This document shows, in pieces, positions 1 through 12,737 of a DNA stretch of 64,000 bases. Each line of letters begins with the position of its first letter. Positions within the stretch are counted from its first letter, which is position 1. Under the pieces are notes generated by a model. It ran no database searches. It was not told where the DNA came from and was given only the letters and a program-made list of their open reading frames with translations. The stretch is from Siphlonurus alternatus (lineage: Eukaryota > Arthropoda > Insecta > Ephemeroptera > Siphlonuridae): the NCBI GenBank assembly GCA_949825025.1, contig OX463779.1, positions 25,030,816-25,094,815 on the forward strand. The letters run 5' to 3'. The translations under genes and the position numbers were made by a program.

Positions 1-3000
1 GACCAGAAATAAAAAAAAATATTAACCTTATGTATGTCAATGTGATCATTTTCAATGAACAAAAATGTGATTTGATAACATCTCAGCTGATTTCCATTAG
101 CAATTTAAAAATAAGATAACTTACTTTTGTTGTTGTTGTATATTATTTATTTTACCCATACAATTAAAAAATGTCATAACATATATATTAGGGTGGGGAT
201 AACATGCATATGATAACTTCTTGAAAAAATGCCCTTCGTTTACGATTTTTATTAAACAATAATATTATTTAGCTACATTTATACATGAACTAAATTTAAT
301 TATATTTAATTGAATCATTGTGGGATTAAATAAACAAAAAACATGACAGTAACATTATAATTTAATGAAAAGTAAATTCATAGTAATGTGGAAATTATTA
401 AAGATAAAATATTTGCTTTCAACAAACACACATAGTAATTAAATTATGAGTGAAAACTTTTAATAAGACTTAAAAAATAAAAACCACAATAATAACAAGT
501 AATTATGAAAATTCTTTCTTTTTTTTTATTTATCTAACCATAAACAAATTTTAGAGCAACGTTAAATACATTTTTATATATATTTTGTTGTGTATATTTT
601 CTGGTACTAAAGTTCCTTCGCAGCTATAAAGGAGATGGCTTTGACAGGTCTGGGGGTACCCTGGCACCCCAAGGGGTCGAGCTACCATGGTCCTACATGC
701 ATCAGGTGCGGTGGCAGCGACGGAGAACACCGGTCGATACACAGTGAGCAGCGAGAGAGGCGCCCCCAGCGCTTAAAGCCGATGGATACGTGCATGCTAT
801 TCCTTCTTCTATACACAAGCCTTTGTTGCAAACCTCCCTAAATTTTGATAAAAAGTTTGTGTAGCTTTCATTGAGTAAGAACTCCAGTCTCATTATACTT
901 TGTAACTCGTGATTAATTATATCCTTGGGGGTGACAATTTTATGTAAGTTTTTTTTTTAATCAGACATTATTTACTTCTATTCTTTCTTCCTATTATAGT
1001 CTCTCTTTGATATTTAATTTGTCAAAATTATATTATTCTCTACTTTAAATTGACAGTAACAAATATATATAGTAATTGTGAATATTAAATAATGAATAAA
1101 GTATAAAAAGAATTAAACTTCAAAGAAAACATTTTTACATTTTTTTTTCTTTTTTATTTTGATAATAAACTTGTCTACGTTTGAATTAATTGACACTTCT
1201 TCTATATTTTAGTGTCAAAGAAAGTCGAAATTAAATTGACACTGGCATAGAATAACCTGAGAGAGAAGGAAGGACAGTCCACGTAATAAGGACAGCACTA
1301 TACAATTGTTTATTCAACACAATACAGAAGACACTATAGAAGAAAGGGAGAAGCCAGAGAAAGAGAGAATGTCACTCAAGACCCGTCACTGGAGACATCT
1401 TAAACAGAAGACAAGGTAAATCTAAATCTAAATGAGGAAAAGTTGAATAGAATTAATGTTTTATATATTCAGGATTTTGTTTTTATTCCAAAGAAATTGC
1501 CGGCTCTACGTTGAGCGTGGTTATTAGCAAAGTTGGCACAAGAATGTGGCGGCGAGGGGCGTTCTTCAAATTTCCTTGCACGATGTATAAGTAAGGTCGG
1601 AAGAAAACTACAAGAGGGTTTTTATTAATTTCTTCAAGAGCACGTCAGACTGAGCGCTTGCCATAGATATATAGCATAACTTCAGTCATGGCTTCCGTAC
1701 ACCACTCATCACATTTAATTCGTTTTTTGTGTCTTCAGCTATTTTTACCCTTTTGTATAATGTATTGAGTAATGGATGAGGAAAGTCCACAATGAAAGCC
1801 TGATTGCTCTGATACATAACCCCAGAAACTTAATTAATTTATTGTAATTTTAACTATTAATACGTTGCATTTACATCAAGTTTGATGGGGTACAAAAAAA
1901 AAAACACCTTAAGATTAAAAACTTACTTTTTTTCCCCCATTTTGTTATCACAACAGTTTGTTATGCACATTACAAAAATTTGTATTGTATAACACAAATT
2001 TCGTATGCCTTGTTGATCCTCATTAATATACATTACATTTAAACTCTCCCATTAAGATATTAGTTCTAACGCAAACGGTCCAGGGAACCGTACATTATTA
2101 CCTTACATTTCTGCTACGGGCTATAATAACGCTAAAACTCATACTCCAAATTATTTGTTATAATATTACACGCACATCTGACTAAATTCCAACAAATTGT
2201 TATTAATTAAATTTAAATGCTTGATTTCATCTAAGGAAAAGGTTCTACGTAAACAAATTTCGCGTACCTAATTTTCATGCTGGAATTAATTACTTACAGA
2301 TGATTAAGCTGGAGCAACCAAACTTTTAAACTAAAAAATTAAATAATTTATTCATTAGGTCAAACTCTAGCTCTGTTATCTTTAAATTATTAACATTATG
2401 CATTATTATAATTGAGCCAAAATTATAACTAAATACTATGAAGCACGATTTTTATGTGAAAAAAACTAGAGTTCTCAATTTTCCCAATGATGACGTGTCG
2501 TCATTTAGCTGAAACACGTAAGAAATAATTATTGGTATTTTTTTTTTTCAAAATATCACCAGTGGAGTCGAGTATCTCATAACTTTATGACTTGTTATAA
2601 TTATATAATATAAGATTATATAAAACTGTCCTCTTTGTTTATGATTTTTCAGCCTTGTATACGTATGTGACATATTTATTAATATAAATTTTATATTTTT
2701 GGTGCATATGTGTGTAAATCACAAAATAAATTTTGTCTCTTGAAAGTTTAATCGTAAAGTTTTTTTAAAAAAAAACTGCTTTTATTTTTATTATAAACGA
2801 CAAACACAATTTTACGTGATATAAATTTCTTTCCTACCCCTAAAGGCACTTGAAATATTTGGTGTGAAATAATTCAAATACCCGGCCCCCTCCCTCTCTC
2901 TGTTAATATATAAATTCATATAATATATACGATGATGAATTTATTACAAAATAACCTAATCTTTTTCCATTTCCTGGTAATGTTTTCTACAGCTTGAAAT

Positions 3001-5587
3001 TTTCGTAATATAGCAAAGCAGTAGCTAACTTTAGATTTATAACATGGTTAGGTAGATTTTAAATGACATTTAAATATTAAATAATAATAAAAAAAAAATG
3101 TAGCTTGGTAATGTATTGCCTGGAGAAAATCGGAAATTGAAACTTGGAATGAGCTGCTTGTGAATAAAGCGTGTGCCACAGCAGCAGCAGCCGCGGACAT
3201 TAATGCGCGGTGGGCACAATCGTCTTGGAGAAGGAAGGGTGGTTGGTGCTCAACACCATACGAGAGCCAGGAAATTGAGTGGGGAAAAACTGCAGCAGTA
3301 GCAGGAGTAACGCTAGGGAAAACAGGAAGATATAAAGTCTAGCTAGCGTTGGTGTATTCTCCTTCCTATATGACCGACTTTTGAACGCACGTTCGCATAA
3401 TTAAATTTAAAACCTTCTAACAATATATTCTTATGTTTTCTTATTCATATAAATTTTCAAAGAATTATTAAAATATATATAAATAAATACTCATTTTAGT
3501 CATTTTTATAAAATATGTACTTAAAAATACCTTTATAAAAAAAGAACTAAAGATGTAAATAATGATAAATTGATATTTTATGCTTGGATACTTTTTTCTT
3601 TGTAAAATTATAATGGGTTTTATTAAACTATATTAGATTATATTGAGATGCTCATAAATCCAATAAAATAAGTATTACAAAAAATGAGAAAACGGTGAAA
3701 TAAACTTCATTAACAATTAATTTTGACATCTTAATGGTAGAAAAAATAGAATGAATAAATTAATTTTGAATTTGAACAATGGACTTTATTATATAAGTAT
3801 TCTTCCGTTCATAATTGAATTATTTATGTACCTGTATAGACTTTCATGGTGTATTATTTTAAATTATGATTCTTTTTTAGTAGTTCTTGTATTATAATGG
3901 GCTTACGGGGTGTAATTTTTTTACTGGCTCAATCAAAAGAGGAGGTCGAAAAATAACCCTTAGATTTTTTTGCGATTTTTTTTTAGCATGCACTGCATCA
4001 TACCTAAAATGGAGATTAAAAATGTATCTTGACCTGGAGGTTCCATCCGCAACGCCTATGACGTCACTACATTCTTTGGTTCAACTATATAACACTTGTA
4101 AAAAAATATTGCATTGTTGCTTGTTTATAAAAAAATATAATTTGTTTCCATAGCAACGTGTTTGTTTAAAAACATTATATATTATAGTTGACCCAAAGAA
4201 TGTAATGACGTCATAGGCGTTGCGGATGGAGCCTCCAGGTCAAGAGACATTTTTAATCTCCACTTTAGGTATGATGCGGTGCTTAAAAAAATCGCAAAAA
4301 AATCTAAGGGATATAATATTTTCCGACCTCCTCTTTTGATTGAGCCAGTAAAAAAATGACACCCCGTAAGCCCATTGGTACCCTAAAGAAGTAAGGTAAA
4401 ATCCTTAATATGTAATAACATTGGTTACTAAATTAAAACTACAGTGATGTATAATTTACTTGCAGCCTCAAATAATTTCACGGCTTGTGCATCAGTTGTG
4501 ATACGACTGAACAATAAGAGGCTTGCCTAAAGGTGATAAGCTGACGATCTGAGACTCTAGCTTGGAGACGGGGCATCATTCACGCTAATTAAGGCTCATC
4601 CTTTGTGTGCCTAATTCGCTCCTCTCGATCCAACGAGCGAAGACTCACTTGAGCGAGCTGAGAACGACGTGACGAAATGTGACAAGAGAACCTGTCAAAA
4701 AGGGAGAGAGAGAGAGAGAGACCATTGCATTCAATTAACACATCTATTATAACCAATTGTTATAAACTGTTCGAGTTAATGATAATTTAAATCGTATTCG
4801 GGTCAAGTAAAATTGACAATCGAACGTAATTTCAGCTCAGTTATGACATCTATAGAGCAATTTATCTAATTATATGACAGATGGTCGTGAGTTTAATTAA
4901 TTCGAAAGACTCTGCATTTATATATACATGCATCAAACGTCATGGAGAAAATAATAAAATCATGATCATTCTAAACTCGATAGAACGATAATTTAAATTG
5001 ACAGTATCAGTTTTGCTAATAATTTTAATCGTTCAAAATGAAAAAAAGCGAAGAAAAGTACATAGTAAAAATATAATTGCTTCCCTTGTTAAAGCATGTT
5101 AAGTACATAATAAGGTAATAAGGTATATATACAACGATCGTCGTTGCTGAATAAATACGAGTGATGTCAATATAGTTTCGTAGTACCAAACTTTTCTCTT
5201 GCTCCTATGTAACGTCATAAAAGCATGCAGTGTGCGAGTTTTAATAACAAAAAAGTTCAAAGGTTACTTGCTCAAATTTAAAGAGAGATTTGCAGCATAG
5301 CAGTAATAATTCAGATAATATTTTGTGCTCTATCCTTGTACCTGGCAATGACCAGCTGATGAATGACAGTATATAGTTCGTTTGAAGTGTTTTTAGATAT
5401 AGTCGTCTCCACTGTCTCCAGCATTGTAGTCTTGGTTAGAAAAAAAAAAAAAAAAGAAAAAAACATCCACATCGTATGGCAAAACGTCCCCGAATGACCA
5501 AGAATACTCTTCCAATGGTGATTTTTATATCATCAGCAAAGCACGAAGAACAGGAAGAAGGTACACCTTACTGGAGTGGGTACTCAC
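1..5587 (-). other. Intron following the Ig exon (5' part), continuing beyond the window
   Basis: This is intron of the minus-strand Ig-superfamily gene: the donor of the exon at 5588-5788 opens at 5587 (GTGAGT) and no matching acceptor plus second Ig domain was found down to base 1. The next exon should begin in phase 1 and, by family expectation, supply a Val-Pro-Pro linker; I searched by eye for it and did not see it. The sequence is AT-rich with three GC-richer islands, at about 620-800, 3150-3350 and 4490-4720. The last ends in a short GA run at 4707-4720. None has a convincing protein match. An inverted-repeat element occupies 3896-4376. Nothing else was recognised. Confidence 0.7.
3896..4376. 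mobile_element. Non-autonomous inverted-repeat element (MITE-like), about 480 bp
   Basis: Two long inverted arms, about 3896-4091 and 4180-4376, face each other across a roughly 90-bp AT-rich centre. The ends are perfect mirror images: AATGGGCTTACGGGG at the left and its complement at the right. The arms stay alignable through the whole length, including a TGACGTCA in each arm (4059-4066 and 4206-4213). The spacer holds GTTTCCATAGCAAC (4144-4157), which resembles an RFX X-box. The open frame that runs across it has no recognisable protein and is a by-product. No clear target-site duplication was seen, so the superfamily is undetermined. Confidence 0.85.
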
Positions 5588-5788
5588 CAAGTATCTCGAC
5601 GGTGTGCGTGAGCTCGCGGGGCTCCAGGGTTGAGATTTGACACACGTAGTCGCCCGCGTCCTGAGTCTGCACGTCGCGGATCTCCAGGTTGTAGCCGTCC
5701 ACCAGGCGCATGCGCTCGTCAGGAGAAATCTTCATGGGGCCCGCAGTGAGCACCGCGATGCCTCGCTTCCATACCAACAGGAAGCTCC
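5588..5788 (-). CDS. Internal exon: second half of first V-set Ig domain, klingon/lachesin-like adhesion protein
   Basis: This exon encodes strands C to G of an immunoglobulin V-set domain of a cell-surface adhesion protein. The 201-bp exon is entered and left in phase 1, with acceptor TGTTGTTGCAG ending at 5789 and donor GTGAGT starting at 5587. Visible hallmarks are VWKRG (the core Trp of strand C), the DERMRL arginine of strand D, DGYNLEIRDV (strand E), and DAGDYVCQI, the D-x-G-x-Y-x-C of strand F with the second disulfide cysteine. It ends in HTVEIL, where this family normally runs into a Val-Pro-Pro linker to Ig domain 2; the leftover G fits a Val codon. Joined to the exon at 19130-19267 it gives 112 continuous residues with Cys40, Trp52 and Cys95. 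Known family members are membrane-tethered homophilic or heterophilic adhesion molecules in neurons and epithelia. The wording is closest to insect klingon as I remember it; a lachesin-like paralogue is possible. Confidence 0.93.
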
Positions 5789-7768
5789 CTGCAACAACAC
5801 AAAGATATCAGCTGCAAGTACATATCGGAAATAACAGATAAAACGATGGAAAACAATGGAAATTTGAAAAAGCAAGGAAAAATATGGAAAAGAAATTTTA
5901 TGAACTAATTAAGACAGGTAATTTAATACGTTTTTAATTTTTTTGATAAAGAGCTAACTACTTTACAAGGGTATTAATTTCTAAAGAAACTTGGTTCCAA
6001 CGAAACAAAATATTGTTGTCATAAAACTTGAATGCATGAACATCTTTATCAACGTAATAAATGTTATGCATAAAAGCAACATAATATCCGAGAAAAGAGT
6101 ATAAAATATTCTCTTTTCTCTGATAATGCACTGAAAATTAAAAAAGCATTTATTTATTTACACTGTCATTACAAGTTGTTCAACAATGAGCAGTTTTTAA
6201 TTAAAAAAAAAGACAATTTAATGTAAATAAACACAATTAACGTTTCACTTATCTATGCATGTCATAAGCAGTCTTGTAGGTTCTGTTACAAAATAATCCA
6301 ACTAGAGAGGATTTGAATTATTATTCGCAATCGTCATTATCACTATTAGCTCTAGCAAAGTTCACTGAACAGAACTAACATGTCTAGACACCAACTATTT
6401 GACACAAGAAGTACAAAGTGGCCAGCACCAGGAATAATTGTGACCGCGCCTGATGCAAAAGCAGAGAATAGATATGTCCGGATATACCGATTCTCTGTGC
6501 AAAACAAGACAATTGAAATTTGCAGTAAAGGTTGCTTTTAACGTTTAGAGATAAGAAACTAGCCTTTATCACCGAAAGTGTCTGGTTTGCACCTGGGATA
6601 GCTGATAAATTCTTAATGTTTATTGTTACCTTTTTAAAGGAATATTCTAGTAAGTCCAAGAAATTCCTATTTTACTGCAGCATAAATGCTAAATATAGCT
6701 TTACATTTCTAAAGCTTATAAATCTGGTTCTGAGAGATTGGGGAATTCAAAATAGACATGCCTGGGAGTTGGAGCTTATGAACAAGCAGGCCATTAGGGA
6801 ATTCAGAATTGAAATCATTGAAACGTGTTCTGATTAAAACAATGAACGATCCTTCCCACATAATTGAAACAGTATAATATGAAATCACGTAACAATCAAA
6901 CTAAAATATTTGGATAGAAATGTAAATGTTTTATATTATATAAAAAATAAAATAGAATTATTTACAGACTAAATTTAAACTCCAATGTAATATACAAATC
7001 ATTACGCTCATGCAATGTGTTAACAATAATTCAAACAAGCAGAACTTTTATTACTGGATTCCGTAGTAATACTGGATTGAAGTTAAGTGAAGTATTAAGG
7101 TAATTTTTAAAAGCTTATGGTCGGTTCTTTATAAAGATTAATTAACTACTTAATTATATTTTATCGCATTTGGTATTGGAAATAATGTTTTTCTTTTTAA
7201 TATATAATATTATATTCTCTTCATGCAGGCATCATCAGTATTTTTGGTGTGTTTAATACAACGTGCAAGGTCTCGATTATTCCGAAATTTTCCACAAAAT
7301 AAAAAATATTGTATAAGAAGCACCAGACGCCATAAGATCACACAGATTGGTTTCATCAATAATTTTTCCTTCTCTTTCTTTTTCATTTATATATATTTTT
7401 TTTGTTATTTTTTTTAAAAAGAACAGAGAAATGAAGTTGCTTTCACGTCAGTGATTATTGTTCGTCGGAGATGAAAAAGTGAGTTTCATTTGCAACTGTG
7501 CAAGACAAAAACAATTATTATTGTTTCTGTGGCAGCAGCGTCTGCTCCTGTTACTGCCACCACACTGCTGTTGACGGGAAGGGGGTACTTTCATATAACG
7601 CCTCCCTCCTCCCCGCCAATCATGCCCAACAAGCAGACGTCAAAGGTAAAACAAAAAAACAAATGGCAATGTTCTTGCTGTCACGTCACTGTCTGCCCCA
7701 CTCAAGAAATCACCGCAAATTTTTTGAACTGCGTTTACATGAATTAAAAATAATTATATCATTATATC

Positions 7769-8063
7769 AAGATATCGTCTCTCGTCCGGAATAATGAGCT
7801 ATATACCACGCGTCAGCTACGAAAATCGTCCGCAAGGCTCATATTCCTATCCTGTAGCGTTGCGAGAGGGGGGATCAATGATTCTCTTATGTGATTTTTA
7901 CTATATCTGCCATTTCAGGTGATCGCATTGCTATGAGCTTTATTTTATACTAATTTACAGCTCCTATTAATTGTGCTAACCTGAAAAGCAGATTACAGTT
8001 CATTATTGCAACGAAATCGTGGTAAGCAGATAGCTCATTATTACGGATGAAGGACGATATACG
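7769..8063. mobile_element. Short inverted-repeat element (MITE-like), about 295 bp
   Basis: The left end (7771-7802) and right end (8029-8061) are imperfect inverted repeats of about 33 bp, sharing the block AATAATGAGCTAT and a terminal ATATCGTC. The interior is not strongly palindromic and has no protein-coding content. A related phrase, CCGCAATAATGAGCTC, occurs at the left edge of the DNA inserted into the foldback arm near 9550, which hints at a dispersed family. No target-site duplication is certain. Confidence 0.6.
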
Positions 8064-9221
8064 ATAAGAATTTTACTGTGGTGTTTTATTTTTCACATCG
8101 AGCTTAAAAAATAGTGATTTTGATGTTATTGAATTTATTGATGTATTAACTTCGGGTCTGTCTGTGGACCAAATAAGCAGTTACTGTCCATTTTGTTGAA
8201 AATGAGCGTACATCATGTAACTAATAATAATAAAGGTACAGTTGTTAAATCGATTTTTATTTGTAAATAAAGCTTTACAATGAGATACTTTTTTCTTTTT
8301 GTATAAAATGTCAGAAATGTTATATAAAATGAAGTTGATTTTTAATACATGGTGTCAAGTGCAGTGAAGTTGTTAGAGATTATGATATACACAGTGTTGA
8401 ATAACAATTGTGTAATACAGTATATAGCGTAACCCAACACGTGAAATTACCCTTCTGCTATGTCATTACACTTATCATATAACATGAAAAGGTACGTACA
8501 TGAAACGTGCATGCTTATTGACAAAATACGTGTTACATGATTCATATGCATAAGTTAACGAGGCTTAGAATTGTATTATGAAAGTAATTTCATATGTACG
8601 TACAGTACATGAATCATTTTGTGTAACAATGAGAAGTTAATTACAAACTAAATTAACGAGAAATATTAATGTAAAATATCAAAACAAGTATATTTTTTAA
8701 AATTTAATAAACAAACAATAAAATTAATTACTGTTTGTTTATTTTAAATGTAATTAATTTGTTTAACAACTAAGCTAAAATTGTGTTATATTTTATAAAA
8801 TAGCTTTTCGAATTAGTAAAATTATTCAGTAATTAATATTTTAAATATGTGTGATAATCACCATACTGATATAAATCAAATTTCTATTGTGTACATTAAT
8901 TTGTGAGGTAAATCACATGATAAATAAGCTTTTAATGTCACAACATATATGGTGTCAAAATGTAAATAAAAAGTCACAAAAATGTTAAATAACTTATGAT
9001 GAGAAAAAAAATAAAATTGCATGAGAAACCACACAGTTTAAATTTATAGAGCTTATGTGTTTGTGCGATAACTTGGTTGCATGCTCGAGTGATATCTGAA
9101 GATGCCTCTTCGCCTTCACTATACCCATAAACTTGTCTCTCTTATATACACGGATCTTGTAAGGAAACTCGAGCTTCAAGTAATGCGCCCAGTGCCTCAA
9201 TTTAAAAAAAAAAAAACTCAA

Positions 9222-9544
9222 GTCTCACAAAGGAACTTTGTCAAACCTGAACTCTCGATTTTGATGAAAATTGGTATATGTGTACAACTCCTAAATCTAA
9301 GAGATAGACTTTTTTCAGATTTTCCTGACGAGCATTATTTTGCCCGTAGACGCTTATGTTATATGTTAAATTTCCTTATGCATGGTTCATATGGGCGATA
9401 TAACAAATTTCTTTGATTTAAACAAAAATTTCAGAATCACCTATTTAGACAACCCACATTACGGGAAAAATAAACAAAAAATTCTAATATTGATATTTTT
9501 TCAGAAATTAGGGGTGCGAATGGTCTATAACCCATACAATGGGA
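9222..9544 (+). repeat. Left outer arm of the foldback structure
   Basis: Nearly identical, in reverse complement, to 14067-14396. Shared landmarks include AACTTTGTCAAACCTGAAC near the outer end and CCCGTAGACGC and TTCATATGGGCGATA in the middle. The inner part is already a partial copy of the array repeat (CCACATTACGGGAAAAATAA). It stops abruptly at CAATGGGA, where unrelated DNA begins. Confidence 0.85.
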
Positions 9545-11108
9545 TATTTCCGCAATAATGAGCTCTCTGCTATATCATGCATGCAGGTGAGCGCAATTGA
9601 GAGTTGTAAGTAAGTGTAAAATAAGCTCATTTTCGCGCCCATCTGAAATAGAAGATAGATTGCGGAGCATGCAGGGACGATATCTTCAAAGATAAGTTTT
9701 AAATTAGATGCGCTTTGATTACCGACAGTTGGGGACCTGAACGGGCGTTCCATATATAACATATTTCATTTTTATTACCTGCTATAGGAATTCCTCCCTA
9801 CCCCACTTTTTCCATTTCAAAACCCATCCTCCCTTGATCCTGAAGAAGCTGAAGTATAGTAACGTATTGTAAAATATACATGCATGCCAAGGGCCGTCTA
9901 TTAATTGTGCATGGCTAAAACGATGCAGTGCACTCTTCCAGATAACACATAAATACGTCCATAAGTCTCAGATTTCAAGAACACTTGGCAGCGCAGCATT
10001 AAAAAATTAGGGACACTCTTAAAATCACTCCAATGATATTCTTGAGTATTAAAAATAAAATATAATATATAATAAAATAATAATTAATAATCATATGCAA
10101 GAATATCGAGAGACTGTCGTTTTTTAAATGGCCCCAGGGTTCAAGAAGAAGTGGGGGGTGTGGGGGGGGGGTGAGGACCTTAACAAATTTATGGTGGATT
10201 TCTTTAATGATCCCAGTTCATGATTCATGCAATGAATATTAAAGCTTGAATTCGAAGCACGGATTGTTTGCAATGAAGTGACCCTAAGATGCAGATTTTA
10301 AGGGCACGTTTGGCAACGTGGGTGCTCTATTTGGCAACACTGCATTTTGAAAAAAATCAGGGACATAATTCCAGTCATTCCAATCATATTTTGTATTAGA
10401 AATATTTTCGTCCGAAGCTGCTGTTTATCAGAAAAAAATGTTTCCAGTTCTCCACAATTACCATTTTTGAAGGTCACCAGGGGTCAAAGGGGGTCTTAAT
10501 TTTTTAGGAACTAATTTTTTTTATGGTCCTTATGACCAAATAAATCATTCCTGAAATTTGTAGGCTTTTACCACATTTTTTTAATTTTTTTTTTATAAAG
10601 CCGTATACACTAGGAGGCAAAATAATCAATAAGAATTACAATATCTTACGTTATTGTTGTCTTATCAGCAAGTATTATGACTTTTCTTAATTTTGATAAT
10701 CACGGACAATTAAAAATTGTCATTATATACAAAAAAGTTTGCTAGTCTACTTGAAATAAGCTGAAGAGTGACGTAAAAAAGCATGAATTAAAGTTTCACT
10801 GGCCGCCATTTTGTTTTTTATGGACTTAGGTCTTTACAAAAATTCACAATGAATCTTCAGTTTGTTGCAAACACATTTGTTCATGACAAATTTTTTCGTA
10901 CCTGCTTTAGTTTCCTCGTAAAAAAAATAAATCCAATTTAATCGGAGGTCAAAGTTCAAAGGTCACTCAAGGTCACCCTATGGAACTTTTTTTTGGGTAC
11001 CGCCGCCAAAAATGACCAAAAAGGGGTTCTGTACCAGTACTGAAAATTTCAGGATTGTATCGTTAATAGCCCGTTTTTACTGATATTTGGTCGTTAGTTC
11101 CCTAGCTA
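9545..11108. other. About 1.56-kb insertion interrupting the left foldback arm
   Basis: The uninterrupted right arm reads continuously from CAATGGGA into CTCGTCGTGG, whereas the left arm has this extra DNA between the same two blocks. GGA occurs at both edges (9542-9544 and 11109-11111), so a 3-bp target duplication is possible but could be chance. There are no terminal inverted repeats, long terminal repeats or recognisable coding capacity. Notable contents are a G-run near 10150 and a set of AGGTCA-type half-sites at 10946-10975. The origin is unknown. Confidence 0.6.
10946..10975 (+). promoter_or_regulatory. Cluster of nuclear-receptor half-sites (DR1, DR1, DR4)
   Basis: Four direct half-sites are visible: AGGTCA (10946-10951), AGTTCA (10953-10958), AGGTCA (10960-10965) and AGGTCA (10970-10975), with spacings of 1, 1 and 4. 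DR1 and DR4 are established layouts for RXR/USP, HNF4 and related receptors. Because it lies in inserted, probably repetitive DNA, function is uncertain. Confidence 0.3.
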
Positions 11109-11684
11109 GGACTCGTCGTGGCCAAAATATAAATTTATGGTATTTTCTTGAAAAATTCAGATTCACCTATTCAAGTGTCCCACATTACGGGAAAAATAAG
11201 CAAAAAATTCTAATGTTGATATTTTTCCCGAAATTAGGGGTGCGAAGGTTCTATAACCCAATACAATGGGACTCGCCATGGCCAAAATATAAAGTTGAGT
11301 TTTTTTATTGAAAAATTCAGATTCACCTATTCAAGTGTCCCACATTACGGGAAAAATAAGCAAAAAATTCTAATGTTGATGTTTTCCTGAAATTAGGGGT
11401 GCAAAGGTTCTATAACCCATACAATGGGACTCGCCATGGCTAAAATATAAAGTTGAGGTATTTTCTTGAAAAATTCAGATTCACCTATTCAAGTGTCCCA
11501 CATTACGGGAAAAATAAGCAAAAAATTCTAATATTGATATTTTTCCTGAAATTAAGGGTGCGAAGGTTCTATAACCCATACAATGGGACTCGTCATGGCC
11601 AAAATATAAAGTTGAGGTTTTTTCTTGAAAAATTCAGATTCACCTATTCAAGTGTCCCACATTACGGGAAAAATAAGCAAAAAT
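11109..11684 (+). repeat. Tandem-repeat array, about 159-bp unit, about 3.6 copies
   Basis: Unit starts, marked by ACTCGNCNTGGC, fall at 11111, 11271, 11429 and 11588, giving periods of 160, 158 and 159 bp. Each unit contains TTCTTGAAAAATTCAG, TTCAAGTGTCCCACATTACG and ATTAGGGGTGCGAAGG. The units differ by only a few bases, so amplification or homogenisation is recent. The open frames spanning the array are products of the repetition and are not genes. Confidence 0.93.
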
Positions 11685-11731
11685 TTCCGAAAAGGCTATA
11701 TAGTTGCGTTCGAATTAAAAAATTTATATCA

Positions 11732-11739
<8 letters not shown>

Positions 11740-11772
<33 letters not shown>
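11740..11772. repeat. (TA)n microsatellite
   Basis: An uninterrupted TA run lies just inside the left tandem array. A further TA-rich stretch follows up to about 11796. Confidence 0.95.
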
Positions 11773-11776
<4 letters not shown>

Positions 11777-12226
11777 ATATATATGATATATATATCAAGC
11801 AGGTTTCCGGGCCGGACCGTTTTTCACTGGTCATGACCTAAAAAAAAACGATATTTTTGCTTGACCGGTCATGACAGTGTTGTCGCGTCATTGTATAGTA
11901 AGTGCTGCAGTAAACATTATTTAGACCATCATATTAATAAAAAAGCTTATATTATTTTTCTTATAAATGCCTTTTCTATGTTGAACACACGATTATTTTT
12001 TACAATAATCAATTTCGAAATAATTTTCAATATTTTTCTCAATTTATTGAAATTCCTATATAGGCATACTGTATTACTATTTTATCTTTGACTTTTATGA
12101 AGAGTGGTTTTTTAATCCGATTTGTATTTCTTTAAATTATTATTTCTTATTTAATTTTTCAATGGCCATTCAAATGAACTAAAATTAACTCAAAACAACG
12201 TTTTTCGGATGCGTCATATATATGTT

Positions 12227-12414
12227 GGCACCCAAAGCCGAATTTGGTCCAGAGCTGAAAAAAATGCGCAGATCTAGATTAGAGCATCGCGGGATGCTCC
12301 CAACCCGAAATAAATTCTTTTTTCGGCTTTGGGTCAAACCACGATGCTCCAATCTAGATCTGGTCAAATCGAAATGCTCCAAAGCCGATGTATCCCGCGA
12401 TGCTCCAATCTAGT
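12227..12414. repeat. Cluster of small inverted repeats inside the foldback structure
   Basis: The block TAGATTRGAGCATCG appears at about 12276-12290, and its complement CGATGCTCCAATCTA appears at about 12342-12356 and 12396-12412. GATCTAGAT-type ends and AAAGCCGA/TCGGCTTT blocks are interspersed. The stretch can therefore fold into nested hairpins. The origin is unknown; it may be the remnant of another palindromic element. Confidence 0.65.
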
Positions 12415-12737
12415 TATTAGTCTAGTTATTGTTATTAGTTATGGCACAAGGATTTTTTTTTCATGTTTTGTTATGAATTTAAAGTGAGAATCACTCATTT
12501 TTATTTTTCTATTAAATTTTTTCCAAGTTGAGATAATTATTTAATTTGACATAAAATGAAGATGCATTCGAATATTGAAATTAAATTTATTAACAACTTC
12601 TCAATATGAGAAAAATTAAACCACGCCCCTTTTCCCCGAAAAATCGAACCTCCGAGGAGGTTTTTGGCCCTTCAGGCCTCTATCTGAAGCGCACTAGTTA
12701 GAGATCAGATTGAAACTACTATAGCTTTTACCTCTGC

